Source of the DNA: Ruegeria sp. TM1040
Lineage (GTDB): Bacteria; Pseudomonadota; Alphaproteobacteria; Rhodobacterales; Rhodobacteraceae
Length of the DNA stretch: 64,000 bases
NCBI RefSeq assembly: GCF_000014065.1
Contig: NC_008044.1
Location: 2,503,501-2,567,500, forward strand
Direction of reading: 5' to 3'
This document shows, piece by piece, positions 47,964 through 57,069 of the stretch; position 1 is the first letter of the stretch; each line of letters begins with the position of its first letter. A program made the translations under genes and the position numbers. The notes beneath the pieces are model-generated. The model was not told where the DNA came from. It was given only the letters and a program-made list of their open reading frames with translations, and did not search any database.

Positions 47964-48333
47964 GTTCAACCCCCAAATATTCACACATCACTCAGACCTC
48001 CGAGAAGGTGACGTCGCTCTCCAATCCCCCGGAAAGCTTAGCCATCGGCGCGACCCATGCCCCCGCAGTGTGGTCGGTTCGATCTGTTGTTGCCCTTTGA
48101 GCGCATGCAGCTGCGCCCTGTTGTTATCTTAGGAATACCGAATTTATCGAAAAATCGACTTAAATCTGTCCAAATGGTTACCTTGCGCTCGAATGGAGCT
48201 TTTACGTCGCCAATTGCAGAAACAATCCCCTATTCGCGGATCGATTGTAGCCAGACATTATGATTGCGCGCCCCGACGAACAGGAATCACATTCACAGAG
48301 GGGAATGTTGGTTCCACCCATACTCTATTGATT
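47964..48333. promoter_or_regulatory. Intergenic control region upstream of the ExoY-like gene
   Basis: About 370 bases between the AraC-type regulator and the ExoY-like gene, more A+T-rich than the surroundings near 48120-48180. The imperfect dyad ATTTATCGA-AAAA-TCGACTTAAAT (48142-48165) centres on TCGA repeats. On the minus strand TTGGAC and a TCGATA hexamer lie 17 bases apart across it. It is a candidate promoter/operator; no short ORF here is convincing. Confidence 0.35.
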
Positions 48334-49494
48334 TCAGGACTTCACAGCAGCCTCTTTGAGCGCATCGCTCCGATAGCTTCCGGGACTTTGGTCGTACCAA
48401 CGCCTGAAGGCGTCATTGAAACTGCTCAGACTGGAGTAGCCCAAAGCAAAGGAGATCTCTGAGAGGGATTTCTCGTTTTGCTGGAGGTAGCGCAGGGCCA
48501 GCGATTTTCGCACCCCCTCCAGGATCGCAAAGAAGCTCGTCCCCTCGCTGGCAAGCTTCCGGGACAGCGTGCGCTGGCTCATATCCAGCGACTCTGCCAC
48601 TTGCGCCAGGCTGGCATCTCCTTCTGACATGCCGTCCATAATCAGACGCTCAACGGTGATCGACAGATCATTGCTGTTCCTGTCCGGGCGGCGGCGCAAC
48701 AGCTCCGCATGCTCCAGCAGGAGCCTCAGCAAGCCTGCATCTGCACTACGCAAGGGCTGGCGCAGATCCTGTTCGCGAAAGGTCAGACGATTCAGGCGCC
48801 CGCGGTAGGTTGGTTTGACACCAAAGGCCAGGACCGCCTGCTCTGAGGAGGATGGCGCAGTATGGGTGAACTCAACCCCTACCGGCGCAACCGCACCGGT
48901 GCAGAGGGTTTTTAAGCTACGAACCAAGAGGGTAGCGATGAACTCGCTCCAGTGACGCAGATCCAGTTTACCCTGCGATCCAAAGTCCCAGCGCAGATCC
49001 ACAAGCCCGCCACTGGCGGAGGCAGAGACGACCTCAAAGACGTTGCTGAGGCGGCTTAGAGTGTACAGCGCCTCACCAGCAGTCTCCGAGGCGCTTACCG
49101 CATAGCCCACAAGTCCTGCATCACGCAGCGTGCATTGATAGGCCAAAGCGTAGCCAATCGACGTGTCGTTGCACACCCTCTCCGCCAGCCCGAAGACCAA
49201 GGAGTGTTCATAAACAGGGAGGACCTGAGCGCTCGAGCTCAGAGGTTCAGAGATTGCGAGCTTTTGGGCTAGCATGTTCTCGAAGTCATGCCCCTGACCG
49301 GTTACGTATTCGACCAGCCGGTTGATAAAGACCCCACCATTGGGGGCAAAAACATCCTTCACCACTCGCCTCCCGTACGCGCTCCGCATCTTTTGGAACG
49401 TTGGCACGGAACAGGAACGAAAAACTGTCGATGTTTCGTCGTTGTTGTTCTGTAGCCGTGCATTCCGAAGTCCTCGCAGATAGGCATACCCCAT
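48334..49494 (-). CDS. AraC-family transcriptional regulator
   Basis: An approximately 386-residue regulator of the subtype with an N-terminal arabinose-binding-like effector domain of about 200 residues. The C-terminal double helix-turn-helix is clear: SLAQVAESLDMSQRTLSRKL (first HTH) and SLSEISFALGYSSLSSFNDAFRRWYDQSPGSYR (second). The N-terminus is uncertain: ATG at 49494 chosen, with a TTG at 49521 and an ATG at 49389 possible. It reads towards the ExoY-like operon and may control it. Confidence 0.82.
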   Translation of the reverse strand: MGYAYLRGLRNARLQNNNDETSTVFRSCSVPTFQKMRSAYGRRVVKDVFAPNGGVFINRLVEYVTGQGHDFENMLAQKLAISEPLSSSAQVLPVYEHSLVFGLAERVCNDTSIGYALAYQCTLRDAGLVGYAVSASETAGEALYTLSRLSNVFEVVSASASGGLVDLRWDFGSQGKLDLRHWSEFIATLLVRSLKTLCTGAVAPVGVEFTHTAPSSSEQAVLAFGVKPTYRGRLNRLTFREQDLRQPLRSADAGLLRLLLEHAELLRRRPDRNSNDLSITVERLIMDGMSEGDASLAQVAESLDMSQRTLSRKLASEGTSFFAILEGVRKSLALRYLQQNEKSLSEISFALGYSSLSSFNDAFRRWYDQSPGSYRSDALKEAAVKS

Positions 49495-49823
49495 GTTTTC
49501 GCATGGGTTAACAGATTTCAAAAAATTACATAGTCAGCCGACAGGAAGTGAGGCAAAAGTTCCTGACTGTTGCCTTCATGGCAACGTTTCAACCATTAAA
49601 CTTAGCAACACAACCTTGCCTTGAACGCCATCTTGGTGCGATCTCTGACAAATATGAGTGTTGCTGAGATGTTTAAAATTCGCACTATAGCATCCGCGTA
49701 ATTTGCCAAACCAAAAGTATAGCGCACCTATCCTGAGTGCGCATTTCACGGGATGATTGAATTTTGCGCTTTTCCAAGGCATCAATGCCACCCGAGCTTC
49801 AGAATACGGAATAGCCGCGTCAC
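49495..49823. other. Intergenic region between AraC-type regulator and DgoK-like gene
   Basis: About 330 bases between two divergent genes, relatively A+T-rich around 49500-49700, which should carry both promoters. An ORF on the minus strand (49576-50043) runs into the DgoK-like gene and has no recognisable protein. I see no other feature. Confidence 0.5.
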
Positions 49824-50630
49824 ATGTCCCAGCTTGCCGAAACCTGGTTTGCCTTTGACCAAACCCATCGTCCCGCTCGATTGTGGCGGATGCGCAATGC
49901 CTCTGCGGATGGGACGGTCCACATTGCTCACAGCCTCGACGAGGCCCGCGAGATCGCGCAGGACGCCTCACTTGTGACCCATGCTGCCTCCGACGGGTTG
50001 GCGCTGACCCTGCCAGCGGCAACCGCAGATCTGAGGCTCGCACCCAAGGACGGTGTCTTGCGCCTTGCGGCTATGGCGCAGACCAAACCGCACGCATGGC
50101 TGAGCGCTGCCTGCGTTCGCATCAAGGGCTTCCTGGAACTCAACAAGGACTGGGACGGCGTGTTATGCTTGCCGGGATTTGACACAACCTACTGGGTGCT
50201 CATCAGCGCCAATGAAGTGGTGAGCGCCCTCGGCTTTGTAACCTCACCTCTGGTGGAGGCGCTCTCTCCCGTTGCTCTGGATACCGAGATCGATCGAGAT
50301 GCGCTTTTGGCCCCGCTTCAGGATGTCATGTCAAAGCCAGAGGCCCTTGCCCTGCGTCTCGCAGAGAGCCGCAGCCAATGGCAGAATACGGCGCTGAATG
50401 ATGCGGGCGCGCACAGTCAGATATGGGGTGCAGCGCTTGGCGCGGAGCTTGCGGCAGCGCGGGCCTATTGGCTCGGCCAGAACATCGCGTTGATTGCGCC
50501 CTCTGCGCTGACCGCGCCCTACAAGGCAGCGCTTGCCAGCCAATATGTCCCCTTCACTGAAGCCGACGAAGCCCAGATGACCCTTAAGGGCTTCGCCTCG
50601 GCCTACGCCGCCTACACCCAATCCACCTAA
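49824..50630 (+). CDS. DgoK-like (2-dehydro-3-deoxygalactonokinase family) protein, possibly inactive
   Basis: A 268-residue protein that lines up with 2-keto-3-deoxygalactonokinase along its length. The N-terminal AFDQTHRPARLWRM matches the family's AVDWGTTNxRAWLM-type motif but has lost the glycine and threonines that hold phosphate. LPGFDTTYWVLIS corresponds to the substrate motif LPGTHSKWV, and WGAALGAELAAARAYW with IALIAPSALTAPYKAAL to the C-terminal half. The family call is my alignment by eye. With two motifs degraded it may be a non-catalytic homologue. Confidence 0.55.
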   Translation: MSQLAETWFAFDQTHRPARLWRMRNASADGTVHIAHSLDEAREIAQDASLVTHAASDGLALTLPAATADLRLAPKDGVLRLAAMAQTKPHAWLSAACVRIKGFLELNKDWDGVLCLPGFDTTYWVLISANEVVSALGFVTSPLVEALSPVALDTEIDRDALLAPLQDVMSKPEALALRLAESRSQWQNTALNDAGAHSQIWGAALGAELAAARAYWLGQNIALIAPSALTAPYKAALASQYVPFTEADEAQMTLKGFASAYAAYTQST

Positions 50631-50663
50631 GGGCGCTCAGACGCGCAGCATTGCGACATCGGG

Positions 50664-51464
50664 TCAGCTTGGGGCGCAGAAACGCGTGCCCGGTGCAGGG
50701 GGAGAGTTTGGTGGCCCAGCAAAACACTGCGCCTGCTGCATCCAACGCTGCGCCACCTCCGAGTTTGCTTTAACGGCAGTGTCCTTCCAGTTGCGCGTCT
50801 GCGCGACGATTTGAGCAAACTCGACCGCGGACCCGGTGACGCGATTGGCTTCCTGCGGCGCATTCCAGCTCCAGATCGCACCAGAAGGGGCGGTCAGCTC
50901 CACATAGGGCGCAGGCTCTGGGACGTCCTGTCCCCAGACCCGAAAACTCCACCCGAACGTAGCGACCCCAAGATGCGCGATATTGCGGATGCGATCGCTC
51001 TCGTGACGGGTCTCGCCAAGGAGATCAAAAATTGCCTGTCCATGTGACCAGGTTTCCATCTGTCGTGCCGTGATGGAGCTCAGGGCGCTCATTTCTGGGC
51101 CAAGCCATTTGACCCGCGCTTTGGGATCAGCCGCTTCATAGGCCTCTGCGACGCGCGCGGCGCCCTGTTGCCAGGCGTCGAACAGGGCGCGCCCTTGCAG
51201 ATCCCCAAGCCAAGGAAACTGCAAATCGAGGATCTTGCCCCCCGAGGAGAACCTCTCCATGGCAGGAGCCATCATCGCGTCAAACGCGTCCGCTCCGGCC
51301 AGGGCAGCTTCGGCGGCGGCATTGAAGAAATGAAGATGACCAAGGATGTCGTCGACGGTCCAGGATTTGAACTGCGTTTTCGTGGCAAAGATGCGATCCG
51401 GCGCGGCCTCAAGGCAACGCGCCAAGATCTGGCTTTCCTCAAGAAAATCGCTGGCTTGCTGCAT
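50664..51464 (-). CDS. TIGR03084-type DinB-fold metal-binding protein
   Basis: A 266-residue protein of the DinB/maleylpyruvate isomerase-like fold. The SWTVDDILGHLHFFN segment (about residue 33) and RQMETWSHGQAIFD (about residue 135) supply the histidines that would bind a metal ion. The C-terminal part (VWGQDVPEPAPYVELTAPSG) is typical of the TIGR03084 group. Its reaction is unknown in this family. It is convergent with the DgoK-like gene and divergent from nothing, running the same way as the methyltransferase gene downstream. Confidence 0.75.
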   Translation of the reverse strand: MQQASDFLEESQILARCLEAAPDRIFATKTQFKSWTVDDILGHLHFFNAAAEAALAGADAFDAMMAPAMERFSSGGKILDLQFPWLGDLQGRALFDAWQQGAARVAEAYEAADPKARVKWLGPEMSALSSITARQMETWSHGQAIFDLLGETRHESDRIRNIAHLGVATFGWSFRVWGQDVPEPAPYVELTAPSGAIWSWNAPQEANRVTGSAVEFAQIVAQTRNWKDTAVKANSEVAQRWMQQAQCFAGPPNSPPAPGTRFCAPS

Positions 51465-51576
51465 GTCGCCCTCCCGTTGGCACTTCTCGCGTCACAAGAG
51501 AGCCGCGCGGACCTGTCTTTGCAAGCCGCGATCTTCTGCGTGACGCAACGGATGGTGCGGGGTTGAGGCCCCGCGC

Positions 51577-52698
51577 TTAGGGGAGAGGGGCGGTCTGAAA
51601 CAGGCGCACCTTCAAGCCGCCGTGCGCAATTGGCGCGCCAACGGGCAAGAATGGCAAGCCGGTGGCGCGCGCAAGGGCGGTATCGCTGGTGACGATCCCG
51701 ACGCGCCACCCGGAAAACCGCGTTTTCAACACCTCGCCCATGGCGCCATAGACCGCAAACAGCTGTTTTTTGTTGCCAATCCTTGCCCCATAGGGGGGAT
51801 TGACCATCACGAGCCCCGCCGGACCTTCTGGACGTTGCAGGTCACTGACGGCGGCATGGGTAAAGTGGCAAATCCCCTCCACGCCAGCGCGGTCGGCGTT
51901 CTGACTAGCCATCTCGATGGCACCCGTATTTCGATCCGAACCAAAATACCGACACACGGTGGGAACCGCCTCTGGCATGCTTGCCTTGAGATCAGTCCAA
52001 GCGGTCGCGTCGTGATTTGCTAGCTGCTCAAAGGCAAACGACCGGCTGCGCCCCGCAGTGAGGCCGGACGCGATTTCTGCCGCCTCGATCACAAATGTCC
52101 CCGACCCGCACATCGGGTCCACGACAGGTTCGCTCCCGTCATAGCCGCAGGCGCGCAACAGCAGCGCCGCGAGGGTTTCGCGCATCGGGGCCTTGCCAAC
52201 AGCGACCTTGTGGCCGCGTTTATGCAGGCCCTCGCCAGAGGTATCGACACTGAAAATACAGGTGTTGTCGTCAATCCGAACCTTGAGCGTCACCGGCGCA
52301 TCAGGGGCGATTGGCGCACCGAGTTCCTCGGTGATGGCGGTCTCGATCCGCTGTGTGGCCGCACCCGCATGATAGATCTTGGACTTCTTGTTGGTGACCA
52401 CCTCAACCTTGACCGGTACGTCCTTGCGCAGAACATCCCCCCACGGGAATTTTCGCGCGCGCTTATCCAGCTGGGCAAGGTGGAAGGCGCGAAAAGAACC
52501 GATCCGCGCCAGAACACGCGTCGCACCACGCAGCACCAGATTGGCGCGTCGCACGTCCTCCCAAGTGCCTTCAAAGCTCACACCCCCAGCAACTTGGCGC
52601 GCCGCTTCAAACCCGGCCTCGCGGGCCTCTTCACACAGGACATGTTCCAGCCCCGGAGGAGCCACGAGAAAGATTTCAAAGGAGGTGTCAGCCATCAT
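51577..52698 (-). CDS. THUMP-domain RNA methyltransferase, RlmL-like
   Basis: A class I S-adenosylmethionine-dependent RNA methyltransferase (COG0116), 373 residues. The N-terminal ferredoxin-like/THUMP part (about 1-160) contains the ATRVLARI and KSKIYHAGAATQRI segments. The catalytic half has DPMCGSGTFVIEAA (SAM-binding loop, about residue 195) and VNPPYGARIG (the N-P-P-Y motif, about residue 297), indicating guanine-N2 methylation, probably of 23S rRNA. An AGGTGG box precedes two adjacent ATGs at 52698 and 52695. Confidence 0.88.
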   Translation of the reverse strand: MMADTSFEIFLVAPPGLEHVLCEEAREAGFEAARQVAGGVSFEGTWEDVRRANLVLRGATRVLARIGSFRAFHLAQLDKRARKFPWGDVLRKDVPVKVEVVTNKKSKIYHAGAATQRIETAITEELGAPIAPDAPVTLKVRIDDNTCIFSVDTSGEGLHKRGHKVAVGKAPMRETLAALLLRACGYDGSEPVVDPMCGSGTFVIEAAEIASGLTAGRSRSFAFEQLANHDATAWTDLKASMPEAVPTVCRYFGSDRNTGAIEMASQNADRAGVEGICHFTHAAVSDLQRPEGPAGLVMVNPPYGARIGNKKQLFAVYGAMGEVLKTRFSGWRVGIVTSDTALARATGLPFLPVGAPIAHGGLKVRLFQTAPLP

Positions 52699-52973
52699 GC
52701 GCCACCTCTTAGCTGGAATCACTGGCCGGGGGTATCCCTAATGAGACATCGTCAAAACGCGCGCCCACAGTGACGCACAGGCGCGTGCCTCCCCCGCAAA
52801 CTGTGCAACAGAACGCGAGGTAAGGCACCATGAAGACGCAATATAGATATTTATTATCAATGCACTATACGATTACTAAATAATTAGTTTGACATCACGG
52901 CTGGCTCGGTGAAATCCTTTAGGCCAGTCAGATGGGCAAAACATCTGACCTTGCAGACTTTAGGGAGGAAAAG
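52699..52973 (+). promoter_or_regulatory. Candidate promoter region of the glycerol-type ABC operon
   Basis: About 275 bases. The part at 52840-52895 is strongly A+T-rich for this genome and includes TTGACA at 52889-52894, followed 17 bases later by a poor -10 (AAATCC). A run of A+T dyads (TTATTATC and TAAATAATTA) just before it could be an operator. Downstream lies GGGAGG before the binding-protein start. Confidence 0.4.
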
Positions 52974-54707
52974 ATGCGGAAGTATCTTTTGACCGCAGTT
53001 GCAGCCGGGGCTGTAATTGCGGCAACGGGTTCGTATGCCGATGAGGCAGCGGCCCAGAAATGGATCGACGAGGAGTTTCAGCCGTCGGTTCTGAGCAAAG
53101 CAGAACAACTTGCCGAGATGCAGTGGTTCATCAACGCCGCCGAGCCTTACAAGGGCATGGAGATCAACGTACTGTCCGAGGGCATCCCCACGCACAGCTA
53201 CGAATCCGAGGTGCTGACCAAGGCGTTTGAGGAAATCACCGGCATCAAGGTGAACCACCAGATCCTGGGCGAAGGCGAGGTCGTTCAGGCCGTGCAGACC
53301 CAGATGCAGACCAAGCGGAACCTCTATGACGCATACGTCAACGACTCCGACCTGATCGGCACGCACTCGCGCCTGCAGCTCGCTTACAACCTGAGCGACA
53401 TGATGGAAGGCGACTTCAAGGATGTGACCAACCCCGGTCTCGACCTTGACGATTTCATGGGCACCCAGTTCACCACTGGCCCCGATGGCGACCTCTACCA
53501 GCTGCCCGACCAGCAGTTTGCGAACCTCTACTGGTTCCGCAAAGATTGGTTCGACCGCGAAGATCTGAAGGCCGCCTTCAAAGAGAAATACGGCTACGAG
53601 CTGGGTGTTCCGGTCAACTGGTCCGCCTATGAAGACATTGCCGAGTTCTTCTCTGAAGATGTGAAAGAAATCGACGGCACCACCATCTACGGCCACATGG
53701 ATTACGGCAAACGCGCGCCTGACCTCGGCTGGCGGATGACCGATGCGTGGCTCTCCATGGCCGGTGCGGGCTCCAAGGGTGAGCCGAACGGTGTTCCGAT
53801 CGACGAATGGGGCATCCGTATGGAAGAAGGCACCTGTAACCCGGTGGGCGCAAGCGTCACCCGCGGCGGTGCTGCAAACGGTCCGGCAGCAGTCTATGCG
53901 ATCCGCAAGTGGGACGAATGGCTGCGCAAATACGCACCTCCCGGTGCCGCGTCTTATGACTTCTACCAGTCTCTGCCCGCACTCGCTCAAGGCAACGTCG
54001 CGCAGCAGATCTTCTGGTACACCGCCTTTACCGCAGACATGGTGAAGCCGAAGTCCGAAGGCAACAACACCGTCGACGACAGCGGCACCCCGCTGTGGCG
54101 CATGGCACCGAGCCCGCATGGCCCCTACTGGGAAGAAGGCCAGAAGGTTGGCTATCAGGACGTGGGCTCCTGGACCTTCCTCAACTCCACCCCGCTGGAC
54201 CGCGCACAAGCCGCATGGCTCTATGCTCAGTTCGTCGTCTCCAAGACCGTCGACGTGAAGAAGTCCCACGTGGGTCTGACCTTCATTCGCGACAGCTCCG
54301 TCAACCACGAGAGCTTCACCGAGCGTGCGCCCAAACTGGGTGGTCTGGTGGAATTCTACCGTTCGCCCGACCGGACTGCATGGTCCCCGACCGGCATCAA
54401 CGTGCCTGACTATCCCAAGCTGGCGCAGATCTGGTGGCAGCAGATTGGTGACGTGAACTCCGGTGCCTTCACCCCGCAAGAAGCGATGGATCGTCTGGCG
54501 CAGGAAATGGACATCACCATGGGTCGTATGCAGCGTGCAGACGAGCAGGCGAATGTCTATGGCGGCTGCGGCCCGCGTCTGAACGAAGAAAAAGACGCGG
54601 AGTGGTGGTACGCCAATGGCGGCGCCAAGCCGAAGCTGGAGAACGAAAAGCCGCAAGGCCAGACCGTCAACTATGACGAGCTGGTGGCGCGCTGGGCCGC
54701 GAACTGA
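52974..54707 (+). CDS. glpV: ABC transporter solute-binding protein, GlpV-like (glycerol)
   Basis: A 577-residue periplasmic binding protein with a signal peptide (MRKYLLTAVAAGAVIAA, cleaved near residue 23). It belongs to the large binding proteins of the CUT1-related group, with the segments NLYDAYVNDSDLIGTHSRL and the C-terminal GGCGPRLNEEKDAEWWY. Its size and its neighbourhood (two distinct ATPases, two permeases, a small DUF2160 protein) match the Rhizobium glycerol uptake system GlpSTPQUV. The ATG at 52974 has GGAGG at 52964-52968. The substrate assignment is inference from the gene set. Confidence 0.85.
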   Translation: MRKYLLTAVAAGAVIAATGSYADEAAAQKWIDEEFQPSVLSKAEQLAEMQWFINAAEPYKGMEINVLSEGIPTHSYESEVLTKAFEEITGIKVNHQILGEGEVVQAVQTQMQTKRNLYDAYVNDSDLIGTHSRLQLAYNLSDMMEGDFKDVTNPGLDLDDFMGTQFTTGPDGDLYQLPDQQFANLYWFRKDWFDREDLKAAFKEKYGYELGVPVNWSAYEDIAEFFSEDVKEIDGTTIYGHMDYGKRAPDLGWRMTDAWLSMAGAGSKGEPNGVPIDEWGIRMEEGTCNPVGASVTRGGAANGPAAVYAIRKWDEWLRKYAPPGAASYDFYQSLPALAQGNVAQQIFWYTAFTADMVKPKSEGNNTVDDSGTPLWRMAPSPHGPYWEEGQKVGYQDVGSWTFLNSTPLDRAQAAWLYAQFVVSKTVDVKKSHVGLTFIRDSSVNHESFTERAPKLGGLVEFYRSPDRTAWSPTGINVPDYPKLAQIWWQQIGDVNSGAFTPQEAMDRLAQEMDITMGRMQRADEQANVYGGCGPRLNEEKDAEWWYANGGAKPKLENEKPQGQTVNYDELVARWAAN

Positions 54708-54745
54708 TCGCGCCTCACTCTCCCCGGGGATCTCTCCCCTGACGT

Positions 54746-54779
54746 GCCGGGCCTGATCTCACCTTGATCCGGGCCCGGC
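54746..54779 (+). repeat. Stem-loop downstream of the binding-protein gene
   Basis: Inverted repeat GCCGGGCC (54746-54753) with GGCCCGGC (54772-54779) around an 18-base loop, with no T-run. It could stabilise the 3' end of the upstream message. Confidence 0.5.
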
Positions 54780-54787
54780 CCCACCTG

Positions 54788-54835
54788 CCCCGGCTGATTG
54801 GCCTGCTTTGACGCGGCCCGCCGGCCGGGGTTTTT
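54788..54835 (+). terminator. Terminator-like hairpin inside the glycerol ABC operon
   Basis: CCCCGGC (54788-54794) pairs with GCCGGGG (54824-54830), directly followed by TTTTT. This is an intrinsic terminator shape between the binding-protein gene and the ATPase genes, likely leaky, giving more binding protein than transporter. Confidence 0.7.
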
Positions 54836-54904
54836 CCTTCGACACCACGATTGCCCCGCGCGCACGCTGACTTTGGGCGCTGGGCGGGAAAGCTCCATAC
54901 CACC

Positions 54905-55981
54905 ATGGCACTCGAACTCAGATCCGTGACCAAACGCGTGGGCGGTGATCTCCATATCAAGGAGACCTCCCTGACGCTCGAGCCCGGTCACTTCAACGTC
55001 CTTCTGGGCGCCACCGGGTCGGGAAAGACCTCTCTTATCAAGATGATGGCCGGGCTTGACCCGATTGCCTCCGGCTCTGTCCTCATGGACGGGCAGGACG
55101 TGACCCGCCTCAACACACAAAAGCGCAACATCAGCCTTGTGCATCAGTTTTTCATCAACTACCCGCACATGACGGTCTACGACAATATCGCCTCGCCACT
55201 CAAAGTTGCGGGCATGGCAAAGTCGGAACTTGATGACCGCGTGCAGGAAGCGGCGAAAATTCTGCAGCTCACCCCAATGTTGCATCGCCGCCCGCACGAG
55301 CTCTCTGGCGGTCAGCAGCAGCGGACCGCGCTGGCGCGTGCGATTGCAAAGGAAAGCCGCGCTGTCTTCCTCGACGAGCCGCTGGCGAACCTCGACTATA
55401 AGCTGCGCGAGGAATTGCGCGATCAGCTGCCGGAGCTCTTTGCCGGTCGTGGCGCGGTTGTGGTCTATGCCACCTCTGAGCCCGAAGAGGCGCTCCTTCT
55501 TGGCGGCAAGACAGCACTCATGCGCGATGGCCGCGTGACCCAATTCGGCCCCACCGCAGAGATCTATCGCAATCCTGAAAACGTCGAAGCCGCACGCGTG
55601 TTCTCCGACCCGCCGATCAACACGGCGACAATCACCAAACAAGGCTTTGAGGCGCGTTTGGGGCCGGATGTGCGCTGGACCCTGGATGGCGCGGCTGCCA
55701 GCCTGAAGGACGGCACCTACACCATCGCAATCCGCCCGCATCATGTCACCCCGGTGGCATCCTCGGCAGGACTGGTAAGACTCAACGGTCGCGTGCAGGT
55801 GACAGAGCTATCCGGTTCCGAAAGCTCGGCGCATTTCGATCTTGCGGCCTCCGGGCAGGAAACCTCCTGGGTGTCCCTGAGCCACGGCGTCCACCCCTAC
55901 GAGGTTGGCGAATTGCATGATTTCTATATGGACCCGCGGGCGGCATATGTCTTTGCCCCTGACGGCTCCCGCGTGGCGTGA
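54905..55981 (+). CDS. glpS: ABC transporter ATPase 1, GlpS-like
   Basis: A 358-residue ATP-binding subunit of the CUT1/MalK-like type. Walker A is GATGSGKTSLI (about residue 35), the signature LSGGQQQR and Walker B VFLDEPLANLD are intact, and a C-terminal OB-like (TOBE) domain occupies about residues 230-358. The H-loop position reads ATSEPEEALLL, in which a serine replaces the usual histidine (typical THDQxEA). The ATG at 54905 was chosen over the upstream open frame. It is paired with the second ATPase nine bases downstream; the two probably form a heterodimer. Confidence 0.88.
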   Translation: MALELRSVTKRVGGDLHIKETSLTLEPGHFNVLLGATGSGKTSLIKMMAGLDPIASGSVLMDGQDVTRLNTQKRNISLVHQFFINYPHMTVYDNIASPLKVAGMAKSELDDRVQEAAKILQLTPMLHRRPHELSGGQQQRTALARAIAKESRAVFLDEPLANLDYKLREELRDQLPELFAGRGAVVVYATSEPEEALLLGGKTALMRDGRVTQFGPTAEIYRNPENVEAARVFSDPPINTATITKQGFEARLGPDVRWTLDGAAASLKDGTYTIAIRPHHVTPVASSAGLVRLNGRVQVTELSGSESSAHFDLAASGQETSWVSLSHGVHPYEVGELHDFYMDPRAAYVFAPDGSRVA

Positions 55982-55990
55982 GGCGACAAC

Positions 55991-57064
55991 ATGGCCAAGA
56001 TTACACTGTCGAAACTGCGGCACAGCTACCTTTCAAATCCCAAATCCGACAGCGACTACGCGCTGAAGGAAATCGATCTTGATTGGCAGGACGGCGGCGC
56101 CTACGCGCTGCTCGGCCCGTCAGGCTGCGGCAAATCCACCCTGCTCAATATCATTTCGGGCCTTCTGGTGCCGTCTGAAGGGCAGATCCTCTTTGACGGT
56201 CAGGACGTCACCAAACTGCCCCCAGATCAGCGCAACATCGCACAGGTCTTTCAGTTCCCGGTCATCTACGACACCATGACCGTCTACGACAATCTGGCGT
56301 TTCCCCTGCGCAATCGTGGCCGGGACGAGGCCACGGTGGAACAGCGCGTCATGGCGATTGCCGAGATGCTCGAAGTCACCGAGATGCTGAACCAGAAGGC
56401 GGCGGGGCTGTCTCCTGACAACAAACAGAAGATCTCCATGGGCCGCGGCCTCGTGCGTGAGGACGTGAACGTAGTGATGTTCGACGAACCGCTCACGGTG
56501 ATCGACCCGCATCTGAAGTGGAAACTCCGCTCCAAGCTCAAGGAGCTGCATCAGCGGGTCAAAGCGACCATGATCTACGTCACCCACGACCAGACAGAGG
56601 CGCTGACTTTTGCGGATCAGGTGGTCGTAATGCAGCTGGGTGAAGTGGTGCAGATCGGCACGCCGGTTGAGCTCTTCGAACGCCCTGCACATACCTTTGT
56701 GGGTCACTTCATCGGCTCTCCGGGCATGAACATCATTCCCTGCAGTTATGACGGCGCGGCGAAGGTCGAAGGTCACGACATTGTGCTGGAAGGGCCGGTG
56801 CGCGGCACCCCCAATGGTCAGACCGAAATCGGCATCCGTCCGGAGTTTGTGTCTCTCTCCGACAGCGGCCTGCCCGCGACTGTGACCAAAGTCTCGGACG
56901 TAGGGCGGCACACGGTCGTTGAATGCGACTGCCTTGGTCACAAGGTGAATGCCGTGATCGAAGAGGGCGCAGCACCTGAAAAAGGGGCGCAAACCCACCT
57001 CGCCTTCCGCCAAGACCAGACCCGCCTTTATGTGGATGGCTGGCTCGCCACTGATCCGGAGTAA
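55991..57064 (+). CDS. glpT: ABC transporter ATPase 2, GlpT-like
   Basis: A 357-residue ATP-binding subunit. Walker A GPSGCGKSTLL, Walker B VVMFDEPLTVID and the H-loop THDQTEALTF are intact. The ABC signature, usually LSGGQ, reads LSPDNKQKISMGRGL and is degenerate. Together with the serine at the H-loop of the neighbouring ATPase, one composite ATP site would be complete and the other weakened. A TOBE-like domain fills the C-terminal third. The gap to the permease gene is five bases. Confidence 0.88.
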   Translation: MAKITLSKLRHSYLSNPKSDSDYALKEIDLDWQDGGAYALLGPSGCGKSTLLNIISGLLVPSEGQILFDGQDVTKLPPDQRNIAQVFQFPVIYDTMTVYDNLAFPLRNRGRDEATVEQRVMAIAEMLEVTEMLNQKAAGLSPDNKQKISMGRGLVREDVNVVMFDEPLTVIDPHLKWKLRSKLKELHQRVKATMIYVTHDQTEALTFADQVVVMQLGEVVQIGTPVELFERPAHTFVGHFIGSPGMNIIPCSYDGAAKVEGHDIVLEGPVRGTPNGQTEIGIRPEFVSLSDSGLPATVTKVSDVGRHTVVECDCLGHKVNAVIEEGAAPEKGAQTHLAFRQDQTRLYVDGWLATDPE

Positions 57065-57069
57065 CAAAG

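Noticed and set aside
52884-54656. 590-residue open frame on the minus strand
   Set aside because: It mirrors the glpV gene, which has a signal peptide, a strong ribosome site and the right neighbours.
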